DNA of 64,000 nt. Origin: Coccinella septempunctata. Taxonomy: Eukaryota; Arthropoda; Insecta; Coleoptera; Coccinellidae. Made by a program: the position numbers and the translations under genes. Below the pieces are notes generated by a model. It ran no database searches. It was not told the DNA's origin and saw only the letters and a list, made by a program, of their open reading frames with translations. Of this stretch, positions 53,480 to 63,363 are shown in pieces. Within the stretch, counting starts at the first letter, position 1; the number at the start of each line of letters is the position of its first letter. The stretch covers positions 15,502,501 through 15,566,500 of the forward strand of contig NC_058191.1 in assembly GCF_907165205.1 (NCBI RefSeq), read 5' to 3'.

Positions 53480-54430
53480 AATAATTCCGACCACCTCATG
53501 CCTACTGCTTGGATACTTCTCAATAGCCGGTAGAATGTCGTGTTCGGTCGTGCTCTTTTGGATTCAGATTGTCAACACACCCTCATCACCCGAGAGCCTC
53601 GGAGCTTCGTCTGCCCATTCACCCTGAAACTATTCAACTTCGCACCTTGAGTAACGCGGATCAGTTTCGCATCCAAGGATACGCATACGTCACCCTCTGT
53701 CACCCGGGAGATCCTCCCCATCGTATCATCAAAACCTACGTTAATGACAGACACATAGATCCCCTTCCTGTCAAAGCGTTCAATGGCGGGTGGCCTGAAT
53801 TTCAGCATCTCACACTAGCTGATCCACTCTTCTATATTCCTCGTACCAAAGGGATGTTGATTGGCTCGGATGTGCTTCCTCATCTTATTCTCCCTGGTAC
53901 GTTACGACCGTCGTATGAGCTTCCGGGTGCATTATCTACCACCTTAGGTTGGGTACTCTATGGGCCATATGCTCGTCATCGCAAAACGGCCAAGCATGTC
54001 TCGTTCTCACCTGACACTGTCAGTAGTCAGGCTCGGCGTCCTCGAAGAACTCATCAGGCTTCACGTCCGATAACTTCTCCATCATCCTCTGCAGGGTCAC
54101 CATCTGCTGTGTCCTCTCCGTCGTCTTCTCATTCTGATGCCTTACCCTCAGTGACTGCTTGCAATTCTTCTTCTGATACCTCCTCATCGTCTTCTGTAGG
54201 GTTGTCATCAGCCATGTCCCTTCGATCACCTTCTCCGCCTGATGCTTCTTGCACAGTGTCCGCCTGCCCCTCTTCTCGTGACAGGCTTTACCCTTCTGAC
54301 GTGTCCTTCAAAATCCTACCTTCTGATATGGTGTGTCCCTCTGCCGTTCCTAACCTATCATCCACTGACCTCTCTGCAGCAGTCGGATCAGCAACTTGTA
54401 AACCTCGTCCGGCGATTTTGGGAACTCGAT
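53480..54430 (+). pseudogene. BEL/Pao aspartic protease region
   Basis: One frame reads PTAWILLNSR, a TAG (53531), then GRALLDSDCQHTLIT near 53544-53589. This is the BEL protease entrance, in which the usual active-site LLDSG is LLDSD. The next frame (53569-54432) continues the domain: ASELRLPIHPETIQLRTLS, GWPEFQHLTLADPLFY, RTKGMLIGSDVLPHLILPG and LSTTLGWVLYGPYARHRK, then a Ser-rich linker. Gly-to-Asp at the active site and the frameshift make it inactive. Confidence 0.78.
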
Positions 54431-55980
54431 AAGGTGCCTGACGTGCTCCCCTTGACACCCGCTGAGAATGAGTGTGAGGTGCTGTATCGCGCTGATGTCA
54501 GCCGTGGTCCCACCGGTCGATACACTGTTGGTCTCCCCTTGTCATCTCTCCAGCTGGGCATCTCCGTCAATGTGGCGACCAGGCAGTTCCTTCGATTAGA
54601 GCATCGTCTCGATAACAACCCTGATCTTCGCAACGCTTATAATGAGTTCATGCAAGATTATCTCGACAGTGGTCACATGGAATTGGTTCCTGAATCATCT
54701 GACTCTCCTCAATATGAGCCTTACTATATTCCTCATCATCCTGTACATCGTCCGGATGATCCTCCGACCAAGATTAGAGTGGTCTTCAACGTCTCTTGCG
54801 CATCTTCTAATGGCAAGTCCCTCAACGATCTTCTGCTTACCGGCCCGAAGCTGCCAGCGGACATTTCCATTCTTCTTCTTCGCTTTCGACTGCATCGATT
54901 TGTCTTCACTGCCGATATCCGACAGATGTATCGACAAATTCAGATACGCCCTGAGCAAAGAGACTATCAACGCATAGTATGGCGCTTCACCAAACAGGAA
55001 CCTCTACAATATTATCGTCTGAACACTGTCACCTATGGACTATCTGCCGCTTCTTATTTGGTACTTAGGACTATTAGGCAGCTGGCCAAATTTCCTTTTG
55101 TAATGCATGTCTTGCTGGATGAGATTTATGTCGATGATATCTTGACAGGCTGTTCATCCGAGTCTGAAGCTCTCGAACTGCGGCAGCAAGTTCAGGATCT
55201 GCTCATGGCGGGCAGTTTTGAGCTGCGCAAGTGGGCCTCTAATCATTCTTCTCTGCTGGACGGTATTCCTCCTGATCATTGTAGAGAATCTTCTTCTGTT
55301 GACCCCCTTCTTCTTGACCGTGAACCGAGTCTCAGGATTCTGGGGCTTGGCTGGAACCCTGCATCTGATCACTTCTTCTACTCTGTCCGCCTGACTTCAG
55401 CGACGGTCACCAAACGGACTGTGCTGAGTCAGATGGCCAGAATCTTCGATCCCTTGGGATGGTTAGCTCCTATCACCTAGGAAGCCAAGATCTTCTTTCG
55501 TCAGCTCTGTCTTCTTCATCTGGAATGGGACCAATCTCTTTCGAATGAAGACCAGCCTTCATGGTTGCGGTTTCAATCTCAGCTTCACACCTTGGCAGAT
55601 CTTCATATCCCACGATTCATCCCTACCGTGTCGTTTTCAGCTCATCAGCTGATAGGCTTCTGTGACGCATCTGAGTCGGGCTACGCTGCAGTCGTCCATC
55701 TTCGCAATTCTACATCATCTGATCAATACCACGCGTCTCTTCTAGCGGCCAAATCTAAAATCGCTCCCTGCAAAGCTGTGACCTGCCTCTTCTTGAACTG
55801 TGCGGTGCCCATCTGCTCGCAAAACTCATGTATCATCTGTCCACCCGCGTTCTGCCGAATCTCACAACTGAGTGTATTGCCTTTTGTGACTCTTCCGTTG
55901 CTTTGTCGTGGATCCGTGGTGAAAGTCACAGATGGAAGACATTTGTTGACAATCGAGTCGCTGAGATCCAGGATTTGATT
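54350..55980 (+). pseudogene. BEL/Pao reverse transcriptase and RNase H (A17-type pol)
   Basis: 54242-55480 is open and reads RFWELDKVPDVLPLTPAENE, VGLPLSSLQLGISVNVATRQ, YYIPHHPVHRPDDPPTKIRV, VFNVSCASSNGKSLNDLLLT, RFVFTADIRQMYRQIQIRPE (motif A), NTVTYGLSAASYLVLRTIRQ (motif B) and LLDEIYVDDILTGCSSESEA (catalytic YVDD near 55127). It continues into the A17-specific region (FELRKWASNHSSLLDGIP, RIFDPLGWLAPIT). A TAG at 55478-55480 separates it from the RNase H part (HQLIGFCDASESGYAAVVHL, LLAAKSKIAPCKAV), which loses frame near 55790-55980. RT catalytic residues are all present. Confidence 0.88.
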
Positions 55981-56149
55981 CCTTCAGAGGCATGTGGTGT
56001 CTGAGGACAATCCAGCGGATTGTGCCTCTCGAGGATTGATGCCCGCGGATATTCATCATCACCATTTATGGTGGCGTGGTCCTCCTTGGCTTTCGCTCGA
56101 CTGATCTTCATAAGCTCTTTCCCCTGTTGATTCCTCTCAAACTGAACAA
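55981..56149 (+). other. RNase H to integrase linker, frame broken
   Basis: Short segments in different frames (for example NPADCASRGLMPADIHHHHL and WWRGPPWLSL-like) match the end of BEL RNase H and the linker before integrase. No continuous frame remains. Confidence 0.55.
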
Positions 56150-57647
56150 GTGGAGGTCGAGGCCAAACCGACCTCCTCTTTCATGATAGCAGCCATCTCA
56201 GATGAACCCACCTTGCTTGAACGTTTCTCCTCGTATCTTCGTCTCAACCGTGTGACTGCCTATTGTCGACGTTACATTCTAAATGCTCGTAATCCATCTT
56301 TACCTCGCTCAGGCTTCCTCTCCTCTATTGAGCACCAGGAGGCCGAGATCTACTTGATCCGTCTAGTCCAATCTGTTCATTTTGCCGAGGAGCTAGCTGA
56401 GTTTCAGAAACCGTCTTCCCGTCATCGGCTTATTATGAAGCTCCACCTGTTTTGTGATGAGCATGGACTACTGCGTTTTGGAGGTCGCCTTTCATCCTCT
56501 CTGTTACCATATCGACACAAACATCCGGTTCTTCTGCCAAAAAATGATCATCTGACTCGTCTGGTTATCGATGATGCCCATCTTCGTCTTCTACACGCCG
56601 GTGCTCTCGCTACTCACTCGTTCATTCGCCGACGTTATTGGATTTTGGACGGTCGTAATGTGGTGCGTAATCATCTGCGCAAGTGCAATAGATGCTTCTC
56701 CTGCAAACCCCGTCCTCTAATTCAAACAATGGGTAATCTTCCACCTGAGCGGCTATCCTCTGCTGCAGCTTTTCTCACCACTGTCGTTGACTACGCAGGC
56801 CCATTTTATGTAACGAGTGCACGACTGCGTGGAGCCGTTAGCACCAAGGCATATCTAGTTATCTTCATCTGTTTCTCCACCAAAGCGGTTCACCTAGAAT
56901 TGGCATCTGAGCTGTCCACCCCAGCTTTCATTGCTGCTTATCGTCGCTTCGTCGCACGCCGAGGTCATCCTGCCGTTATCTTTTCGGACAACGGGACCAA
57001 CTTCGTGGGTGCACATAACTACCTCCGTGATCTTGGCCGCTTATTTTCTACTCCACAACATCAGCAAAGTCTTTGTGATGCAGCCTCGTCTTCCAGAACT
57101 GACTGGCGATTCAGACCACCTTCCAGTCCTCATTTTGGCGGCCTTTGGGAAGCCGCTGTCAAATCTGCTAAGCAATATCTCACTCGCGTTATCGGCGAGC
57201 AAAAACTCACCTACGAGGAGTTCCTCACCGTCTGCACTCAGGTTGAGGCAATCCTCAACTCTCGTCCTCTGTATCTCCCATCGTCTGACCCTTCTGATTT
57301 TGAGGCCCTCACACCAGGGCATTTTCTGGTGTTCCGCGTCTGTAAACCGTCTGTCTCGTTGGCAACTAGTCCAACGATTTCAGCAGGACTTCTGGAAGCG
57401 TTGGCGTCAAGAGTACTTGCATACCTTGCAGCAACGTAACAAGTGGTTGCATCCATCTACTCCCATCCTTCCAGGTACCGTTGTCATCATTCGAGATGAT
57501 AATCTTCCTCCTCTGAAGTGGTCTATAGGCCGCATATCATCTGTTTTTCCAGGAGCTGATTCCACCATTCGAGTAGCTGATGTTGCTACTGCTTCTGGGA
57601 CAATTCGACGACCAGTCGTTAAATTGTGTCCTCTTCCAACTCAGTAG
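56150..57647 (+). pseudogene. BEL/Pao integrase
   Basis: 56150-57439 reads LLERFSSYLRLNRVTAYCRR, GLLRFGGRLSSSLLPYRHKH, the zinc-binding HAGALATHSFIRRRYWILD with CNRCFSCKP, then TTVVDYAGPFYV (first D), STKAVHLELASELSTPAFIA, FSDNGTNFVGAHNYLRDLGR (second D), SPHFGGLWEAAVKSAKQYLT and QVEAILNSRPLYLPSSDPSD (E). One frameshift near 57340-57410 moves to the C-terminal DUF5641 part (WLHPSTPILPGTVVIIRDDN, PLKWSIGRISSVFPGAD), ending at 57647. The D,D,E core is intact; only the tail is shifted. Confidence 0.88.
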
Positions 57648-57721
57648 ATTGCTGCTGGCTTCTTTCGTCTGTTCACTCCTTTCGATTCATCTTACTGAAA
57701 GAGACTTCAGGTCGGGCGGCA

Positions 57722-58088
57722 TGGTCGGCAATTTTCGTATCATCGCCGGACGCGCCGAGATCCTTCTTTCGAAAACCTAAATAATCTTGGTATAAATCGC
57801 CGAAATTATTGCACCATATCATCTTTCATATTGAGTGAATAAAAGTAATATTGAGCAACTTTGAGTGAAGTGCCGTGTATTCTTCATCTATCGTGCCACG
57901 GAGCTAAGTGGGGAAGGAGGGTCGGTTTCCCTTCCCTTAGGAACCCCCTTACTGATACCAGACCAGTGGAGATTCATCTGAGTTTCGACTTCACCCAGTT
58001 AGGGTAGGTAAGAGCATTTTCACTTGTTCAGTAGCTCAATATCTATAAGTCATCTGAAGTTGATCGCAAAATCATTTGCGATCAATTA
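57722..58088 (+). repeat. 3' LTR of the second BEL/Pao element
   Basis: 367 bp, from TGGTCGGCAATTTTCG to TTTGCGATCAATTA. Its two halves match 46061-46282 and 50354-50536. GAATT follows at 58089. It differs from the 5' LTR by several indels of up to about 70 bp. Confidence 0.85.
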
Positions 58089-59660
58089 GAATTATTATGC
58101 ATTTTGTTTAATGGTTCGTCGAAATGCCGATAACTATTGGCTGAGATTTCGTCGATTGTTGCAGCAGTATTGTGTGGACATGTTTCGTAAAATTGAAACG
58201 CAGTGCCTCAATTATATCAGAATGAATCAATCTAAACTACGTTCAGAGGTATAAATTCATTTACGAGATGCAATATCCACCGAAGGATATGCAGCTAGTG
58301 TAGGTAGATTGACAATTTTACCAGCAACGTATATTGGCAGCCCGCATCATATGCATGAATAAGCACAAGATGCAATGACATACGTTCGGAATAATGGTCG
58401 TCCTGATTCGCTCATTACATTTACCTGCAATCCAAAATGGGAAGAAATCACTCAACTGCTTCTTCCCGCACGAACATCAGTTGATCGACATGACAACAAC
58501 TGAACGAGTGTTCGAACTAAAAATGAAGTCGCTAATGGATTATATCACAAAACATGTCTTTGGGGATACTCGATGCTGAATGTATTTAATTGAATGGTAA
58601 AAACGAGGCTTGCCACATGCACACATTCTTATCTGGTTAGTAGAAAGAATTTGACCAGAAGAGATAGATGACATTATATGAGCCGAGATTCCTGATCATG
58701 TGAATGACCCTGAACTGCATCATATTGTAGTTACTAACATGATTCATGGATCATGTGGCATCATCAATTCCCAATCACTATGTATGGTTAATGGAAAATG
58801 TTTAAAGCCTTATCCAGGAGAGTTCACTCCAGCCTCTATCACTGGTAACGATGATTATCCACTGTATCGCCGTAGATCACCTGAAGATAACGGCAGAACC
58901 ACCATGAGGAGAGTTAATGGAAATGATGTTATAGTCGATGATAATTGGATTGTTCCTTATTCACCACTACTTTCGAAAACATTCAAGGCCCATTGCAATG
59001 TGGAGTACTACAATTCAGTGAAGTCAATCAAATATATCTGTAAATATGTCACAAAAGACAGAGATATGGCAGTTTTTGGTGTACAAAATTCCAATACCAA
59101 TTATGAGATCACGCAGTGTCAAATTGGTCAATATGTCAGCTGCAATGAGGCAATTTGGCGGATGTTTTCATTTCCGATACACGAACGTTATCCGACTGTT
59201 GTATACTTGGCAGTTCATCTGAAAAAAATTCTAAAAATATGACTCAACGAGCTCAAACACCCCCAGCGACAACATTGACCAGTTTTTTTTTTCATATGCC
59301 AAAGTGATCCATTTGCACGAACTTCACTCTGAGATGCCACGCTATTATACTTGGAATGCTTCTTCGAAGAAATTTCAACGTCGAAGACAAGGTGATGATG
59401 GTCGAATTCACACAGTTTATCCGAAAAATGACGAATGTTTCTACTTGCGATTATTGCTAGTGAACGTTCGTGGACCGACATCTTTCGAGTCTCTTCGAAC
59501 TGTCTATGGTGTTGTGTATCCAATATTTCGTGCTGCATGTCAAGAGCTCAATCTGCTTGAAAGCGATACTCACTGGGATATAACAATCGCTGAAGCAATT
59601 GTTTCTGCATCTGCAAGCCAGATTCGCACATTATTTGCCATCATTATTTCGCCATTATCG
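58089..59660 (+). pseudogene. Helitron Rep (Helitron_like_N) domain
   Basis: The Helitron resumes with YYAFCLMVRRNADNYWLRFR, VGRLTILPATYIGSPHHMHE and YVRNNGRPDSLITFTCNPKW. The Rep HUH motif is RGLPHAHILIWLVE (58604-58645) and the two-tyrosine motif is KYICKYVTK (Y-x3-Y, near 59028-59054), the residues that nick and join DNA in rolling-circle transposition. Further text reads YVSCNEAIWRMFSFPIHERY, MPRYYTWNASSKKFQRRRQG and CFYLRLLLVNVRGPTSFESL. Many frameshifts and stops break it (for example near 58252, 58560 and 59240). It ends near SASQIRTLFAIII, where the tyrosine-recombinase element is inserted. Confidence 0.85.
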
Positions 59661-59691
59661 CCTCATCGTGGAACTATAGCTATTTTTACAA

Positions 59692-59716
59692 CTAGGGAAA
59701 TATATTCATATTTCCC
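59692..59716. repeat. Left half-site pair of the recombinase element
   Basis: CTAGGGAAATAT and CATATTTCCC face outward around three bases, the same words as the palindromes at 61166-61221. Confidence 0.7.
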
Positions 59717-60059
59717 GTGGTGTAATCAATAGTTTTTTTCTGATTGAAATAATCTGATATGGGGAAATCATTGTTAGATTGTATATTTTTGTAATAATTA
59801 AATTTTTAACGTTGCTATGGGCCATGTTTCTGAAAATCATGGTTAACTGGTTTCATTTTGACGTCTTGTCAGAAATAAAATTATTGAAATAATGTCGAAC
59901 TACGTCGAAACTCAATCGGCAAAAGCCCGTGAATCTTTGGTTCCGGCCAAATCTCAAGCTGCCTACAGTAGAGAGTACGATTGCTTTCAGGAGTGGAAAA
60001 GAAAAAATTTGGTGGACGATGTGAGCCATAATATTTTGTTAGCATATTTCCAAGATTTG

Positions 60060-60116
60060 GTATGTTGCTCTGATTATTGTTATTCTTGATGTATGATTGA
60101 TTCATTCGATCCCCAG
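60060..60116 (+). other. Intron 1 of the tyrosine recombinase gene
   Basis: 57 bp from GTATGTTGCTC to CATTCGATCCCCAG. Splicing joins LLAYFQDL to SQKYSPNML in frame. Confidence 0.75.
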
Positions 60117-60338
60117 TCGCAGAAATATTCACCAAACATGTTGTGGCCGAAACTATCGATGTTAAGATCAGTGCTATATTTGAAGGTAAAAACTGATGTC
60201 AAATTATTCGATGAAGTCGAAGCATTTGTTAAGAACAAAAATAAAGCATACGTTCCTAAAAAATCAGCAGTGTTGTCCCGGGAGCAGCTCAAGACATTCT
60301 CGAGTGAAGCTCCTAATGACGTTTTTTTGATGTATAAA

Positions 60339-60397
60339 GTAAAAGTTTCATTTTGATTTCCTCTGTTGATAAGATTTTTACATTCACAATTTTGAAG
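60339..60397 (+). other. Intron 2 of the tyrosine recombinase gene
   Basis: 59 bp from GTAAAAGTTTC to ACAATTTTGAAG. Splicing joins DVFLMYK to VVLILEIFGACR in frame, restoring the expected catalytic-domain entry. Confidence 0.7.
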
Positions 60398-61118
60398 GTT
60401 GTTTTAATATTGGAAATCTTTGGCGCCTGCAGAACACTAGAGCTGGTGAATATGCTATCTTCAGATATCGAAGATCGTGGGTCGGTAATCAAAATTAAAG
60501 TCTCAAAAACTAAGAATGATATAAACAGAATATTCACTATAATTGATGAAGAAGATCTGGGTGCTGCTCGTTTGGCGCGGGAGTATTCGGCGTTGCGTCC
60601 GCAAGACGTTCTTAGGTTCTTCGTAGATTATAGAAATAAGAAGTGTACTCTTCAGCCTGTCGGCAAAAATACCTAAAATACCTTCGGAAAAATTCCGAGT
60701 AAGGTTGCTGAATGGTTGGGATTAGATAATCCGAAAATGTATACAGGCCATTGTGGAAGACGAACATCCGCGTCTTTGGTTGCCGATGCGGGAGCCTCAA
60801 TGACAACACTCAAGAGACATGGTGGTTGGAGAAGTTCGTCTGTTGCAGAAGGCTATCTGGCTGACAGTATGCTGCACAAAAATAAGGTAGCGAAGATGAT
60901 AGCAGGTGTGGAGGGAAAGCCATCTGCAGCATCACAGTCTTTGAAGACCGTTTTGGGAGAATCGTCCGAGACTGCTGCTGCACGGAATATTCTCAAGAAA
61001 ACTGTAGTCTCGTCGACGAATAATTATGAACAAGATATTTCTTCTTCCTTTGTATCTGGTGGAAAAACTTTCAGTGGAAATTTCAACAATTGCAGTTTCC
61101 ATTTTGTTACTAAATAAA

Positions 61119-61221
61119 GAAATAAAATATGATTTGACGTTTTGAAAGAAATATGATTTGACGTTTCATATTTCCCTAGGGAAATATGAACTGACATTCC
61201 ATATTTCCCTAGGGAAATATG
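61119..61221. repeat. Palindrome and half-site cluster beside the recombinase gene
   Basis: Two copies of AATATGATTTGACGTTT (61125-61142, 61150-61166) are followed by a perfect 24-bp palindrome (TCATATTTCCC and inverse, 61166-61189) and a 22-bp copy (61200-61221) ten bases later. Confidence 0.8.
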
Positions 61222-61296
61222 AGTGTGTTATGACACATGGTAACTAAGGCGATATAGCTCAATATTGGTTCGATCAGAAAAAAACGACGTTTTCAG

Positions 61297-61690
61297 TAGA
61301 GAGTTGGAACGCGAGCGAGAGTATGATCGAGATGCCTTGAAAACTTAGTAGGTACGAACAAATGTACCACTGTTGAATTCACAACAAAAGGAAGTTTATG
61401 ATAGGATAATGAAGACAATTGAAGAAGGGAATAGGGGCGATTTTTTCTTGATGCCGCCGGTGGAACTGGTAAAACATTACTAATCTCAATAATTTTAGCC
61501 TCTACTCTTGCGAAATCAGAAATTGCAGTAGCAGTCGCTTCTTCTGGGATAGCAGCCACGTTGATAGCGGGACGCAGAACAGCTCATTCTGCGTTTAAGT
61601 TACCGTTAAACCTGCAGACAGATGAGTAACTAAAATGCAATATTGCAACGCACTCAGCAGTGGCAAAGGTTCTGTACAACAATTCGGTAC
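61297..61690 (+). pseudogene. Helitron PIF1-type helicase, N-terminal part
   Basis: Helitron text resumes as ELERER(E)YDRDALKT, VRTNVPLLNSQQKEVYDRIM and KTIEEGNRG. After a frameshift it reads FFLDAAGGTGKTLLISIILA (Walker A at 61456-61476), KSEIAVAVASSGIAATLIAG and RRTAHSAFKLPLNLQTD, then a TAA and CNIATHSAVAKVLYNN. The helicase unwinds the strand displaced by Rep. The rest of the domain is missing past 61690. Confidence 0.82.
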
Positions 61691-62579
61691 CTACCTCTTA
61701 AGTAAAGAGAATTATTTCAATGTAAATAACAATGTACATACCTATTCCAATGTAATTAAATTTTTTGTATATTTTGTACTTTAATTCCACTTTATATATC
61801 TCCTGCTTGAAAAAATACCAATGGTTAGTACCACTTTATGTATCTCTAAGGCGAAACAAAGTCGCCAGGTCAGCTGGTATTGTCCATTCAAAAATGATTG
61901 ACATCTCGGGAGGCTATGTAGAATCGAATTTGAGTTGATAATATCCCATAAGTTGAGTTTTTTGTATTGCAGAATTGAGGTTGGTATTGTGAATAAACAG
62001 TGATCTATGGCCTATGACGGATAAATCTATACAATGAAAAGATACTTTTTATTTTTTTCTACTGTTTATGTTTTTAATTTAATCGAACATTATTGAATCA
62101 ATTTTGAGTGCTGAATAATATACTCTCAATATTTCTTTTTATCGAATGTGTTTCTAGCTTATATTCATATACTCTAGTTCTGTGACTGAAAGATCTTTTG
62201 TGAACAGCTAAAGCTGCTTCTAGAGTTTCGAGGCTTACTGGGAGATCAATCATTATCGAATGGACTATAGATTATTCCATAGAAGCTGTAGCCAGCCGCT
62301 TCGCAGGACCAATTTTTTAAATTCTTCAACACAAAAGAGAATACAAATTACTTGAAATGATTCAAATAATGCATCCTCTAAAAAATGTCTGGACGAATTT
62401 CACTGCTACTCTATCTGTAGATGAATGATACATCTTTCACATCTAACGTCGACTATATTTTGTAATTTGCAATCATTCAACTCCCAATAGTTTTGGAACT
62501 ATTCATCCAAAATGAGTCTCTAGAGTTAAATAGTAGCCAATTTCCAGTAATTTGAGTTTGAGGATAGGTACGTTTATTT
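61691..62579. other. AT-rich sequence without recognisable features
   Basis: No frame, repeat family or motif that I can support. Confidence 0.5.
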
Positions 62580-62765
62580 TCCCCCAGGTACAACTACAGC
62601 AAGTTGAACAAAAAATCTTCAGGATATGCGGTCAAAAGTTTGATTCACCTAAATGATGTTATACCCGTTGAACCGAACAGATCATCCTTCAGAGCTGAAT
62701 TCCTCGTGAAAGATTCAATTTTTGTGGATATATCAACAGTAAAAGAATATTATTTTGATGAGTAA
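62580..62765 (+). other. Exon-like open stretch
   Basis: After TTATTTTCCCCCAG, a good splice acceptor, a frame without ATG reads YNYSKLNKKSSGYAVKSLIH, LNDVIPVEPNRSSFRAEFLV and STVKEYYFDE to a TAA at 62763. The composition looks like real protein. It could be the last exon of a host or transposon gene; I do not recognise it. Confidence 0.3.
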
Positions 62766-62963
62766 GCATAATCTAAAGAGAACTGTGAACAAAACAGAAA
62801 AGAGTCACTCTGTAGAGAACTTCTCTTTGTGATTCCAAAAAAAAATTCATAATCGATTAAATCCTCTCAAATCTTCAACTAGTACCCAATAATGGGTAAT
62901 CTCAGCTTGAGGACTGGTGAAATATCAACAGGAAACAAAAAACCCTTGTTGAAATTGCTAACG

Positions 62964-62991
62964 TTTCGAATCTTTATTGATTCTTCATCAG
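62964..62991 (-). ncRNA. Isolated hammerhead-like motif
   Basis: On the minus strand: CTGATGA, one A, GAATC/GATTC stem with a 6-nt loop, then GAAACGTTAGC. The same upstream word GTTGAAATT is shared with the inverse of the motif at 37094. CCCAATAA (62885-62892) and TTATTGGG (62998-63005) bracket it as an inverted pair. Confidence 0.45.
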
Positions 62992-63237
62992 GGCTATTTA
63001 TTGGGTTTTGTAAATTACCTCATTGAATTTCATGCTTGACCCACCCAGATCTCGATTAGGTCCATGCAAGCATTCAAAAGCGCCTCCCGAGCATTGCATA
63101 ACTCACATTTGCAGGCCTGTATTGGAATCTACGTTGGGAACGCATTTACCTGTAAACTTTATTTTAATTCATATTAATCCAAAAACAATTCGACATGGCA
63201 GTTTTGTCACAAGAGTGAACTGGCAAATGTGAGTTTT

Positions 63238-63363
63238 CTATCTGTTTTTCTATCGTCTGTTCAATCATCCCCTGGTCTCGATAACAACCCCGATCTTGCA
63301 ACGCTTATAAAGAGTTCATTCAAGATTATCCCGTCAGTGGTCACATGGAATTGGTTCCTGAAT
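63238..63363 (+). repeat. BEL/Pao deletion-chimera fragment
   Basis: 63238-63272 matches gag at about 52820-52853 (CAATCATCCCCTGG shared). Directly after, 63273-63363 matches RT at about 54604-54697 (GTCACATGGAATTGGTTCCT shared). About 1.75 kb is missing between. This shows another copy of the same family. Confidence 0.75.

Larger units (their letters stand above)
46061..58088 (+). mobile_element. BEL/Pao element inserted in the Helitron, with further nested elements
   Basis: GAATT is duplicated at 46056-46060 and 58089-58093, and Helitron reading (SSMN to YYAFCLM) resumes across it. The 3' LTR is 57722-58088. The 5' LTR is the same sequence split in two (46061-46282 and 50354-50536) by a non-LTR element. 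A CACTA-like element sits between the 5' LTR and the PBS at 51494. Gag, protease, RT/RNase H and integrase follow in order. Confidence 0.85.
59892..61117 (+). pseudogene. Tyrosine recombinase (Crypton-like), three exons, one in-frame stop
   Basis: Exon 1 starts MSNYVETQSAKARESLVPAK with a SAM-like helical domain (AAYSREYDCFQEWKRKNLVD). Exon 2 continues the core-binding domain (SVLYLKVKTDVKLFDEVEAF, AVLSREQLKTFSSEAPNDVF). Exon 3 is catalytic: GACRTLELVNML (Arg I), IKIKVSKTKNDINRIFTI (Lys), TGHCGRRTSASLVADAGA (HxxR), LKRHGGWRSSSVAEGYLADS (Trp/His position and Tyr nucleophile). So the R-K-HxxR-W-Y set is complete. A TAA at 60674-60676 interrupts exon 3 between Lys and HxxR. The C-terminus (SSSFVSGGKTFSGNFNNCSF) is short. 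It would cut and join DNA via a 3'-phosphotyrosine. Confidence 0.8.
59680..61290 (+). mobile_element. Crypton-like tyrosine-recombinase transposon
   Basis: A spliced tyrosine-recombinase gene is flanked by short inverted ends (GTTTTTTTCTGAT at 59732-59744 and its inverse at 61273-61285) and by clusters of CATATTTCCC/GGGAAATATG half-sites. It lies between Helitron Rep and helicase, with Helitron sequence missing there. Insect Cryptons encode such recombinases; the terminal structure here is not one I recognise. Boundaries are uncertain by tens of bases. Confidence 0.65.

Noticed and set aside
50354..58088. Reading the repeat at 50354-50536 and 57911-58088 as two copies of a non-LTR 5' UTR
   Set aside because: The GAATT duplication, the BEL PBS position and the shared LTR start at 46061/57722 show it is the end of the BEL LTR.
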